Shown here: one piece after another, positions 7,563 to 14,284 of the stretch | Position numbering within the stretch: the first letter of the stretch is position 1 | Layout: every line of letters begins with the position of its first letter | Source: Actinomycetota bacterium | GTDB taxonomy: Bacteria > Actinomycetota > Actinomycetes > Nanopelagicales > Nanopelagicaceae | Assembly (NCBI GenBank): GCA_010032085.1 | Contig: RGYL01000005.1 | Location: 1-20,250 of the forward strand | Direction of reading: 5' to 3' | DNA length: 20,250 nt | Notes under the pieces: model-generated | Seen by the model: only the letters and a program-made list of their open reading frames with translations | The model's database searches: none | Told to the model about the DNA's origin: nothing | Translations under genes and position numbers: made by a program

Positions 7563-9059
7563 ATGAAACCAATTCCCCTTGAAGAGTTTAGAGCTTATGC
7601 CAAAAACCATAACGTAGTTCCAGTTGCAGAAAGTTTTCTTGCAGATAGCGAAACCCCACTAACTCTTTACGCAAAATTAGCGGGACATCGCGAGAATACT
7701 TTTTTACTTGAATCAGCGGAACATGGTGGAGCTTGGTCACGTTATTCATTTATTGGGGTATATAGCGAAGCAGTGCTCACTGAAGTAGCTGGGGTATCAA
7801 CTTGGTTGGGGCGTCCGCCTGCGGGTGCGCCAACCGGAATCGACCCGCTCGAGGCGCTACGAATAACAAGTTCTCATTTACGCGCACCACGAATAGCTGG
7901 ACTTCCAAGGTTAACTAGTGGGCTTGTTGGTTACATGGGTTACGACGCAGTACGCAGGCTTGAATCAATCCCAAGCAAGCGAAGTGATCCGCTAGCGCTA
8001 CCAGAGATTGCATTCATGCTTACAACCGACTTGGCGATTTTTGATCATCTCCAAGGAACCGTCACATTGATCGCAAATGCAATTAATTGGAATGGTTCAG
8101 ATGATGGTGTAGATGAGGCGTATGCGGCATCACTGAAACGACTAGACGAAATGCGCTCAGCGCTGCGCGACCCAATTCCCAGCGCCATTTCGCATATCGA
8201 TTCAAGGCCAGCGCCGAATTTCAAACGACTGACCGAAAGTAAAACATATGTGGAATCAGTCGAACGAATCAAAGAAGAGATTAGAAGCGGTGAAGCATTT
8301 CAAGTCGTGCTTTCGCAGCGTTTTGAAATGGAGTGCCAGAGTGATCCATTTGATGTCTATCGCATGCTCCGGCTACATAATCCCAGCCCATACATGTACC
8401 TCTTCCGTTTTAAAGATGGCCTATCAATAGTGGGTTCGAGTCCAGAAGCTTTAGTGAAAGTAACCGATGGTGAGGTAATGGTTCATCCCATTGCCGGAAC
8501 TCGGAAACGTTCGCTCGATCAAAGCGAAGATGTAAGACTGGGCGAAGAGTTGCTATCCGATCCAAAGGAACGCGCCGAACACCTGATGTTGGTAGATCTG
8601 GGTCGAAATGATCTCGGACGCGTATGTAAGTCCGGTTCAGTCAAGGTTGTCGAATTTATGCAACTAGAGCGGTATTCCCACGTTATGCATATTGTTTCAA
8701 CCGTATTGGGCGAGCTAGGTAATGGGAAGATAGCTATTGATGCGCTCTATTCTGTCTTTCCGGCCGGAACACTCTCGGGCGCACCCAAGCCGCGGGCTAT
8801 GGAGATAATCGAAGATCACGAACCTTTTAGGCGCGGAATTTATGGTGGCGCGATTGGCTATGTTGATTTCACCGGCAATTTGGATACTTGTATTGCAATT
8901 CGCACCGCAATTATCAAAGAAGGTCGCGCTTATGTCCAAGCAGGTGCCGGAATAGTGGCTGACTCAATTCCATTAAATGAAGAAGAAGAATGTCGCAACA
9001 AAGCTGCAGCCGTACTTGGAGCGATTGCGGCTGCGAATAATTTAAGGGCGCTTTCATGA
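7563..9059 (+). CDS. trpE: Anthranilate synthase component I
   Basis: Converts chorismate and ammonia (from glutamine via component II, TrpG) to anthranilate, the committed step of tryptophan synthesis. At 498 residues it has the usual stand-alone TrpE length. The N-terminal half carries LLES (48-51) and the middle carries NPSPYMYLF (273-281); both line the tryptophan feedback site in known TrpE proteins, so the enzyme is probably inhibited by tryptophan. The chorismate-binding domain shows GSSPEALV (291-298), PIAGTRKR (309-316), ERAEHLMLVDLGRND with H340, and FPAGTLSGAPKPRAMEI (399-415). It begins 9 nt after hisI with no leader peptide or attenuator, and its stop overlaps the trpC ATG. No trpG is nearby. 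Aminodeoxychorismate synthase is less likely given the LLES motif and trp neighbours. Confidence 0.95.
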   Translation: MKPIPLEEFRAYAKNHNVVPVAESFLADSETPLTLYAKLAGHRENTFLLESAEHGGAWSRYSFIGVYSEAVLTEVAGVSTWLGRPPAGAPTGIDPLEALRITSSHLRAPRIAGLPRLTSGLVGYMGYDAVRRLESIPSKRSDPLALPEIAFMLTTDLAIFDHLQGTVTLIANAINWNGSDDGVDEAYAASLKRLDEMRSALRDPIPSAISHIDSRPAPNFKRLTESKTYVESVERIKEEIRSGEAFQVVLSQRFEMECQSDPFDVYRMLRLHNPSPYMYLFRFKDGLSIVGSSPEALVKVTDGEVMVHPIAGTRKRSLDQSEDVRLGEELLSDPKERAEHLMLVDLGRNDLGRVCKSGSVKVVEFMQLERYSHVMHIVSTVLGELGNGKIAIDALYSVFPAGTLSGAPKPRAMEIIEDHEPFRRGIYGGAIGYVDFTGNLDTCIAIRTAIIKEGRAYVQAGAGIVADSIPLNEEEECRNKAAAVLGAIAAANNLRALS

Positions 9060-9838
9060 GCGTACTTGAATCAATCATTTCTGGCGTAAGAGAAGATGAA
9101 GAGAGGCGAAAGAAATCCAAAGAGCACCTTGCCCAAATGCTCAAAGACGTCCCTAAAGTAAGAAGTGCCCGTGAGGCACTTTTGCGAAATAAATTCTCAG
9201 TAATTGCTGAAGTTAAGCGATCTTCTCCAAGTAAAGGCGACCTTGCCAAGATTCCAAATCCCGTCCAATTAGCGCGCACCTACGCTGAAGGTGGCGCGGC
9301 GATCGTAAGCGTCTTGACGGAGGAGCGTCGCTTCAAAGGTTCGCTAGTGGATTTTCAAGCAGTGCGCAGCGCGATAGATGTTCCGATGTTGCGAAAAGAT
9401 TTTATTGTGAGCGAATATCTTGTTGAGGAGAGCAGGGCTTACGGGGCTGATTTAATATTGTTAATAGTTGCCGCGCTTGATGATCATCAACTCAAATCTT
9501 TCTCGGAAATTGCATCCGGATTGGGTATGGATGTCTTGGTAGAAATACATGACGAAGTCGAGTTAGAGCGAGCCATGGCGATCAATCCCAACATGATTGG
9601 GGTAAATGCGCGCAATCTCAAGACGCTAGAGGTAGATCAGCGAAGTTTTGAAAGGCTCTTACCCCAGATTCCAAGTGGAATTTTGAGAATTGCTGAGTCT
9701 GGCATGAGCTCAAAGGCAGATGTCTCTCATGCCATTGATTTTGGCGCCGATGCCATCCTTGTTGGAGAAGCTTTGGTTAGAGCTGAGAACCCGAAGCATT
9801 TGATTGATGAATTTTTATCCTGCGCGAGACAGAGTTGA
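9056..9838 (+). CDS. trpC: Indole-3-glycerol phosphate synthase
   Basis: Closes the indole ring from carboxyphenylaminodeoxyribulose phosphate, releasing CO2 and water. It is a 260-residue single-domain beta/alpha barrel, not fused to TrpF. Catalytic residues are all in place: E52 and K54 in AEVKRSSPSKG, the general acid K114 in LRKDF, E163 in LVEIHDE, N184 in GVNARNL, and E214-S215 in AESG. The N-terminal helix (about residues 1-40) is rich in charged residues, as is usual in the family. The ATG overlaps the trpE stop as ATGA. Confidence 0.97.
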   Translation: MSVLESIISGVREDEERRKKSKEHLAQMLKDVPKVRSAREALLRNKFSVIAEVKRSSPSKGDLAKIPNPVQLARTYAEGGAAIVSVLTEERRFKGSLVDFQAVRSAIDVPMLRKDFIVSEYLVEESRAYGADLILLIVAALDDHQLKSFSEIASGLGMDVLVEIHDEVELERAMAINPNMIGVNARNLKTLEVDQRSFERLLPQIPSGILRIAESGMSSKADVSHAIDFGADAILVGEALVRAENPKHLIDEFLSCARQS

Positions 9839-9854
9839 AAAGTATTGTGACCTT

Positions 9855-11045
9855 ATGACAACAGAGCTCATCGGGCACTTCGGGAAGTTTGGTGGCCGTT
9901 TCGTGCCGGAAGCTTTGATTACCGCACTTGATGAGTTAGCGAAGGCACACCGAGAAGCCCAGCAAGATCCGAGTTTCCAATTAGAGTTAATGGAACTACA
10001 TCGAACGTATACCGGCCGCCCTTCAATAATCACTGAGGCAAAGAGATTTTCAGAGCATGCCGGCGGTGCTCGGATCTTTCTTAAACGCGAAGATTTAAAT
10101 CACACCGGTAGCCACAAAATTAATAATGTCCTTGGCCAAGCGCTCCTTACAAAGAGGATGGGGAAGAGACGCATAATTGCTGAGACCGGCGCTGGTCAAC
10201 ATGGAGTTGCATCAGCAACTGCAGCTGCGCTTTTGGGACTTGAATGCGTTGTCTACATGGGCGAGGAGGACACCAAGCGCCAGGCTCTAAATGTTGCGCG
10301 CATGAAACTGCTCGGCGCAGAAGTTATTCCAGTAACTACAGGCTCTCGAACATTGAAAGATGCAATAAATGAAGCTATGCGTGACTGGGTAACAAATGTT
10401 GAGAGCACGCATTACTTGTTAGGAACAGTTGCTGGACCAGATCCATTTCCCACAATGGTGCGCGACTTTCATCGCATCATCGGTGATGAGTCAAGGATGC
10501 AAATGATGGAACTGACTGGCCGTCTACCTGATGCAGTCCTTGCTTGCGTTGGCGGCGGTTCAAATGCAATCGGAATCTTCTACGCTTTTCTAGAAGATAA
10601 AGAGGTTCGGTTAATTGGCCTCGAAGCGGGGGGCGATGGGCTTGATAGTGGAAGGCATGCAGCAACGCTCGTGGGCGGTTCACCCGGAGTTCTACATGGA
10701 ACTCGGACTTATGTTTTGCAAGATGAAAATGGCCAGACCAGAGAGTCGCATTCAATTTCAGCCGGGTTGGATTATCCCGGCGTGGGACCGGAGCATGCCT
10801 ATCTGTATGAAACTGGTCGCGCAGAATATCGCGCAGTCACTGATAAAGAAGCGATGACAGCCTTTGCCTTGTTATCTAAAACCGAGGGAATAATTCCCGC
10901 TATCGAGACTGCCCATGCTCTAGCTGGCGCAATCGAGATTGGTAAAGAAATGGGCCCACGGGCGAATCTGCTAATTAATCTATCGGGTCGCGGCGATAAA
11001 GATGTCCAAACTGCTGCAAAATATTTTGGAATTCCACTCGAATAA
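9855..11045 (+). CDS. trpB: Tryptophan synthase beta chain
   Basis: PLP enzyme that joins indole, passed from TrpA, with serine to make tryptophan. The 396-residue product is normal length and of the ordinary TrpB1 type. K88 in NHTGSHKINN binds PLP; E110 in AETGAGQHG corresponds to the catalytic glutamate. CVGGGSNAIG is the phosphate-binding glycine loop, SAGLDYPGVGPEH and LSGRGDKD are further signatures. ATG 9855 gives the expected N-terminus ending in FGKFGGRFVPE. An ATG at 9804 would add 17 unrelated residues and overlap trpC by 35 nt, so it is rejected. It lies 16 nt after trpC and 3 nt before trpA. Confidence 0.97.
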   Translation: MTTELIGHFGKFGGRFVPEALITALDELAKAHREAQQDPSFQLELMELHRTYTGRPSIITEAKRFSEHAGGARIFLKREDLNHTGSHKINNVLGQALLTKRMGKRRIIAETGAGQHGVASATAAALLGLECVVYMGEEDTKRQALNVARMKLLGAEVIPVTTGSRTLKDAINEAMRDWVTNVESTHYLLGTVAGPDPFPTMVRDFHRIIGDESRMQMMELTGRLPDAVLACVGGGSNAIGIFYAFLEDKEVRLIGLEAGGDGLDSGRHAATLVGGSPGVLHGTRTYVLQDENGQTRESHSISAGLDYPGVGPEHAYLYETGRAEYRAVTDKEAMTAFALLSKTEGIIPAIETAHALAGAIEIGKEMGPRANLLINLSGRGDKDVQTAAKYFGIPLE

Positions 11046-11048
11046 TTT

Positions 11049-11834
11049 ATGAGTTTGATTAGCGAGCGCTTCGCTCTGGCCCAAGAAGAAAATCGTGCGC
11101 TCTTAATCGGCTATCTAACTGCCGGTTTTCCCACTATGCAGCGATGTAAGTCTGCAATCGCAGCCATGATCGACGGCGGAGTAGATTTAATCGAGGTCGG
11201 ATTTCCTTATAGCGATCCAGTAATGGATGGCCCAGTTATTCAACGCGCTTCGGAATTAGCGATAGAAAATGGAGTGGGCGCGCGAGAGGTTTTTGAAGTT
11301 GTTGCCTCAAGTTCTGTTCCGACACTTGTTATGTCGTATTGGAATCCAATCGAAAGATATGGAGTAACGGATTTCACAAGAGATCTAAAAGCTGCAGGTG
11401 GCTGTGGAGTAATTACTCCAGATCTAACGGTAGAAGAGTCACAAGAGTGGATCAGCGCAAGTCAAAGTTTGGGACTAGATCGCGTATATGTAGTTGCTCC
11501 CAGTACGACTGACTCGCGCCTTGCCAATGTAACTGCACGATGTTCCGGATTCGTTTACGCTGCAAGTTTGATGGGAGTAACGGGGGCGCGCAGCGCACTC
11601 TCTGGCGCAGCAGAGTCTTTAGTTAAAAGAGTCCGAGCTGTGACAAATACCCCAGTTTGCGTCGGCCTTGGAGTATCAAATGGCCAACAGGCAAGTGAGA
11701 TCGCGAAATATGCAGATGGTGTCATTGTCGGTTCAGCATTCATTAAGTTATTGGCGGAAACCCAGGATGAAATTGAGGCTAATAAATCTCTGAAATCCCT
11801 CGCGGAAGAGCTTTCGCGGGCCGTCCGTAGATAA
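11049..11834 (+). CDS. trpA: Tryptophan synthase alpha chain
   Basis: Cleaves indole-3-glycerol phosphate to indole and glyceraldehyde 3-phosphate; indole tunnels to TrpB. The 261-residue barrel has catalytic E49 in DLIEVGFPYSDP and D60 in VMDGPVIQ, at the same numbers as in the classical enteric enzyme. GYLTAGFPT (21-29) and a C-terminal phosphate loop around GLGVSN and GVIVGSAF are also seen. It is the last gene of the tightly packed his-trp run; a hairpin with a T tract follows. Confidence 0.97.
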   Translation: MSLISERFALAQEENRALLIGYLTAGFPTMQRCKSAIAAMIDGGVDLIEVGFPYSDPVMDGPVIQRASELAIENGVGAREVFEVVASSSVPTLVMSYWNPIERYGVTDFTRDLKAAGGCGVITPDLTVEESQEWISASQSLGLDRVYVVAPSTTDSRLANVTARCSGFVYAASLMGVTGARSALSGAAESLVKRVRAVTNTPVCVGLGVSNGQQASEIAKYADGVIVGSAFIKLLAETQDEIEANKSLKSLAEELSRAVRR

Positions 11835-11841
11835 TCCGGTA

Positions 11842-11880
11842 ATAAGAGGAGCGAAGGCCTCTTATGCCTTAGAATTTTTT
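11842..11880 (+). terminator. Probable intrinsic terminator after trpA, with an alternative overlapping hairpin
   Basis: ATAAGAGG (11842-11849) pairs perfectly with CCTCTTAT (11858-11865) around an 8-nt loop, and six T residues follow at 11875-11880. The T tract is about 9 nt from this stem, farther than ideal. A second stem, AAGGC (11854-11858) with GCCTT (11866-11870) and a 7-nt loop, sits closer to the T tract but excludes the first. Either could stop transcription after trpA. This is the first clear break in the run that begins at hisD. Confidence 0.55.
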
Positions 11881-11881
11881 C

Positions 11882-11900
11882 TATATTCAACCGCTAGGAG
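11882..11900 (+). promoter_or_regulatory. Candidate -10 element and ribosome binding site for the DsbA-like gene
   Basis: TATATT at 11882-11887 fits a -10 hexamer, giving a start point near 11894. TAGGAG at 11895-11900 is a good Shine-Dalgarno, 6 nt from the GTG at 11907, and decides that start. No convincing -35 is visible, because that region falls in the trpA terminator hairpin. The ribosome binding site is firm; the promoter is tentative. Confidence 0.4.
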
Positions 11901-11906
11901 TGCATA

Positions 11907-12650
11907 GTGCCAAAGCAAGCAAAAGAGAGAGCTCGCGATGTAAAGCCCAAGGGCGATACCCTGACAAGAAATCTTGTGCTGGGGATGGTCGGATTCGTCG
12001 TATTAATCCTTGGCGTCTTTACCGTGTTGGACCGGCAATCAGGAAGTAGCTCAGAAACTCCATTAGCTATTGATCAGCTCGACACTTCATCCTTGGGGGC
12101 TCCACTCGTTGGAGCAGTGAGTGAAGAGAATGACTACGGAATAGTTTTTAATCCAGACGCATCAGTACAAATCGATATTTGGGAAGATTTCCAATGTCCG
12201 TATTGCAACTTCTTTGAACAAGCAAACGGGTCATATATTGATGAATTGATTCGAAATAAAGAGGCAAAAGTTGTTTATCACATGGCATCTTTCTTAGGCC
12301 AAGAGTCGGTGCGGGCATCCAACGCTTCATACTGTGCTGTTGAAGAGGGCCGCTTCCTTGATTTCCATAAGGCCATCTACCAAGTCCAAGGCGCTGAAAA
12401 CTCAGGGCTATTTTCTAACAAGAACTTGATCACAATCGGCGAGAAGCTGGGAATCACAAGTCAAAGTTTTAAGGATTGCGTAAATAACAATAACTTTGGC
12501 GATAGCGTGAAGAAGGTTGCCGAATCTATGCCCAAGAACAATGTAAAGGGAACTCCCACAATATTTATCAACGGCAAGCTCTGGGAGAGAACTTCAAATG
12601 ACTTCAATGTTGAAGAGTTCAAGGCGGCGGTCGAAGCAGCCCGTAAGTGA
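11907..12650 (+). CDS. Membrane-anchored DsbA-like thiol-disulfide oxidoreductase (thioredoxin-fold)
   Basis: Likely forms or shuffles disulfides in exported proteins. The 247-residue product has a basic N-terminus, one hydrophobic segment (about 22-41) that anchors it with the rest outside, and a flexible Ser/Thr linker. The catalytic domain starts near residue 75 and carries EDFQCPYC (active site C97-P-Y-C100), a helical insert, and the cis-proline loop GTPTIFING (P217). Two further cysteines, C143 and C191, could form a structural disulfide. This pattern is the DsbA-like Thioredoxin_4 family common in actinobacteria. The start is GTG with a good ribosome binding site. Its stop overlaps lgt by 4 nt (GTGA), so it is grouped with envelope functions. 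Its substrates and redox partner cannot be told from the sequence. Confidence 0.88.
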   Translation: MPKQAKERARDVKPKGDTLTRNLVLGMVGFVVLILGVFTVLDRQSGSSSETPLAIDQLDTSSLGAPLVGAVSEENDYGIVFNPDASVQIDIWEDFQCPYCNFFEQANGSYIDELIRNKEAKVVYHMASFLGQESVRASNASYCAVEEGRFLDFHKAIYQVQGAENSGLFSNKNLITIGEKLGITSQSFKDCVNNNNFGDSVKKVAESMPKNNVKGTPTIFINGKLWERTSNDFNVEEFKAAVEAARK

Positions 12651-13471
12651 GTTCGCTCAATATTCCATCACCGGCCCGGTCTCTAATCGAGATCGGGCCG
12701 TTAACAATTCATTACTACGCTCTATGCATAATGCTCGGAATTGTTGCAGCGGTCATTATCGGAAATAAAAGGTATGTAGCAAAAGGTGGCGCTGCTGGTT
12801 TAGTGGGCGATGTAGCAATTTTCGCCGTGCCTTCTGGAATTATTGGTGGTCGTCTCTACCATGTTATTACTTCTCCAGAAAAATATTTTGGGGCGAACGG
12901 AAATCCAATTGAAGCGCTGTACATATGGCAAGGCGGGCTAGGAATCTGGGGCGCCATAAGTCTTGGAGCGCTCGGCGCATTCCTTGCCTATCGAAAAAAT
13001 CCGAAGCGGGGTGAACTTTCATTCGCTTCTTTTGCAGATGCAATAGCACCCGGTCTATTAGTCGCACAGGGCATTGGCAGGTTTGGTAATTGGTTTAATA
13101 AAGAGCTCTTTGGACGCCCGCTTGATGCGCCCTGGGCTCTTGAAATACCAATTCGCTATCGACCAATTGGATATTCCAAGTTCGAGACTTTTCATCCCAC
13201 ATTTCTCTATGAAGCAATTTGGTGTTTTGCGGCGGCTGCTCTCTTGGTGTTAATAGGGAAGAGGAAGGCTCTGGTTGCAGGATCACTTTTTGCACTTTAC
13301 GTTGCAATTTATTCACTCGGTAGGGGAGTGATAGAAACGCTACGGATAGATGAGAGTAATTTGATAATGGGATTACGCTTAAATTTGTGGACGAGTTTAA
13401 TTCTCCTAGTTTCGGCGAGTTTCATAGCTTTCAAGTTGAATCGGAAAAATGCGAGTAAAGTCGGAGCATGA
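12647..13471 (+). CDS. lgt: Prolipoprotein diacylglyceryl transferase
   Basis: Integral membrane enzyme that moves diacylglyceryl from phosphatidylglycerol to the lipobox cysteine of prolipoproteins, the first step of lipoprotein maturation. The 274-residue product has about seven hydrophobic segments (near 21-40, 53-73, 93-115, 130-150, 188-205, 208-226, 243-263). The family signature GRFGNWFNKELFG (144-156) is complete, and HPTFLYE (183-189) matches HPTxLYE. In the region holding an important histidine in E. coli Lgt, this protein reads QGGLGIWGA, with tryptophan; from memory that is the usual actinobacterial form. The start is GTG, overlapping the previous stop. Its stop overlaps the next gene. 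Confidence 0.96.
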   Translation: MSSLNIPSPARSLIEIGPLTIHYYALCIMLGIVAAVIIGNKRYVAKGGAAGLVGDVAIFAVPSGIIGGRLYHVITSPEKYFGANGNPIEALYIWQGGLGIWGAISLGALGAFLAYRKNPKRGELSFASFADAIAPGLLVAQGIGRFGNWFNKELFGRPLDAPWALEIPIRYRPIGYSKFETFHPTFLYEAIWCFAAAALLVLIGKRKALVAGSLFALYVAIYSLGRGVIETLRIDESNLIMGLRLNLWTSLILLVSASFIAFKLNRKNASKVGA

Positions 13472-14175
13472 GTTTAGAGGCAATTCAAAAACGGAATGAA
13501 GATCATAAGAGCCATCGCGCTGGATGGTTAAGAGCAGCCGTATTGGGAGTGAATGATGGTCTGGTCTCAACTGCATCGCTTATGATCGGAATTGTCTCGG
13601 CTGGAAAGAATGACTTTGTTGTAACTGCCGGGGCGGCAGCTATTGCTGCCGGAGCTATGTCTATGGCCGTTGGCGAGTATGTTTCAGTTCGCTCCCAAAA
13701 TGATATTGAAGAATCTGATCGACTCCTTGAAATCGAACATTTAAAAGAAGATCCCGCTGGCGAACTTGAAGAGTTGACCCAGATCTATCAAGCTCGAGGA
13801 ATTTCGAGAGCATTAGCTGAGAAGATTGCTGCCGAACTTCATGCGCATGATGCGCTCGCAGCGCATCTAAGAGATGAGTTAGGACAGAACGAGGCGACGA
13901 AGGCAAGACCGCTACAAGCCGCTATCGCATCAGCTTTAAGTTTCACCGCCGGTGGACTCATTCCATTTCTTGGCGCATTTGCTCCCGGCCTAGGTGAAAA
14001 AGCAATATCGATTATTGGTTTCTCATTCTTGGGGTTGGTCGCGGCTGGAGTTGTGAGCGCAAAGACCGCTGGAGCCAAAGTCGGGCGAACGACCCTTCGG
14101 ATTGTTATGGGCGGCGCACTGGGAATGGCAATAACTGCAGGCGTAGGACAGATCGCTCACATATCCGGCATTTAG
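13468..14175 (+). CDS. VIT/CCC1-family membrane protein, probable Fe(II)/Mn(II) transporter
   Basis: Probably exports or sequesters iron or manganese. The 235-residue protein has five likely membrane segments (near 22-42, 50-72, 150-170, 176-198, 210-230), with a charged cytoplasmic loop between the second and third (about 75-147) rich in Glu, the position of the metal-binding domain in VIT1. Family motifs are LGVNDGLVST (26-35, with D30) and AMSMAVGEYVSVRSQ (63-77, with M64, M66 and E70), which line the transport path in the plant homologue. The ATG overlaps the lgt stop as ATGA, so the two are co-translated. Metal specificity is inferred from the family only. No metal-responsive operator is evident upstream. 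Confidence 0.88.
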   Translation: MSLEAIQKRNEDHKSHRAGWLRAAVLGVNDGLVSTASLMIGIVSAGKNDFVVTAGAAAIAAGAMSMAVGEYVSVRSQNDIEESDRLLEIEHLKEDPAGELEELTQIYQARGISRALAEKIAAELHAHDALAAHLRDELGQNEATKARPLQAAIASALSFTAGGLIPFLGAFAPGLGEKAISIIGFSFLGLVAAGVVSAKTAGAKVGRTTLRIVMGGALGMAITAGVGQIAHISGI

Positions 14176-14234
14176 ATTCTTTGGTAGATTTTCCCTTCCT
14201 ACGGGCCACCGCCGTCCCAACAAATTCGCTCCGC

Positions 14235-14253
14235 TAAATCGATTAATGATTTA
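14235..14253. repeat. Inverted repeat TAAATC-N7-GATTTA upstream of gltB, possible operator
   Basis: Perfect 6-nt arms (14235-14240 and 14248-14253) flank a 7-nt AT-rich spacer, 31 nt before the gltB GTG and next to a possible -10 (TATGTT, 14261-14266). The dyad would lie over or near the -35 region, a suitable place for a repressor or activator of glutamate synthase. It does not match the GlnR or AmtR consensus forms that I know. The sequence is AT-rich, so chance is a real alternative. The rest of 14176-14284 shows no gene and no convincing terminator for the preceding operon. Confidence 0.4.
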
Positions 14254-14260
14254 ACGGCAA

Positions 14261-14266
14261 TATGTT
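14261..14266 (+). promoter_or_regulatory. Candidate -10 element for gltBD
   Basis: TATGTT stands 18 nt before the GTG start, which would give a very short leader. The hexamer 17 nt upstream (ATCGAT) is not a recognisable -35 element. Support comes from its position in the only sizeable gap before gltB and from the adjacent dyad. The site is tentative. Confidence 0.3.
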
Positions 14267-14284
14267 GAAAAGAGATCAACACTG

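Noticed and set aside
9804..9854. Upstream ATG extension of trpB
   Set aside because: Adds 17 residues unlike TrpB and overlaps trpC by 35 nt; ATG 9855 gives the conserved N-terminus.
11555..11890. Antisense open frame (111 codons) across the end of trpA and its terminator
   Set aside because: Overlaps conserved TrpA sequence and crosses the terminator hairpin; no ribosome binding site or recognisable product.
12935..12958. Tryptophan in Lgt where E. coli has an important histidine
   Set aside because: From memory the GLGIWG form is normal for actinobacterial Lgt, and the GRxGNxxN signature is intact, so this is not a sign of lost function.
14176..14234. Terminator after the VIT-family gene
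   Set aside because: Only 4-bp stems such as ACGG/CCGT can be drawn, with no T tract; not enough to call.
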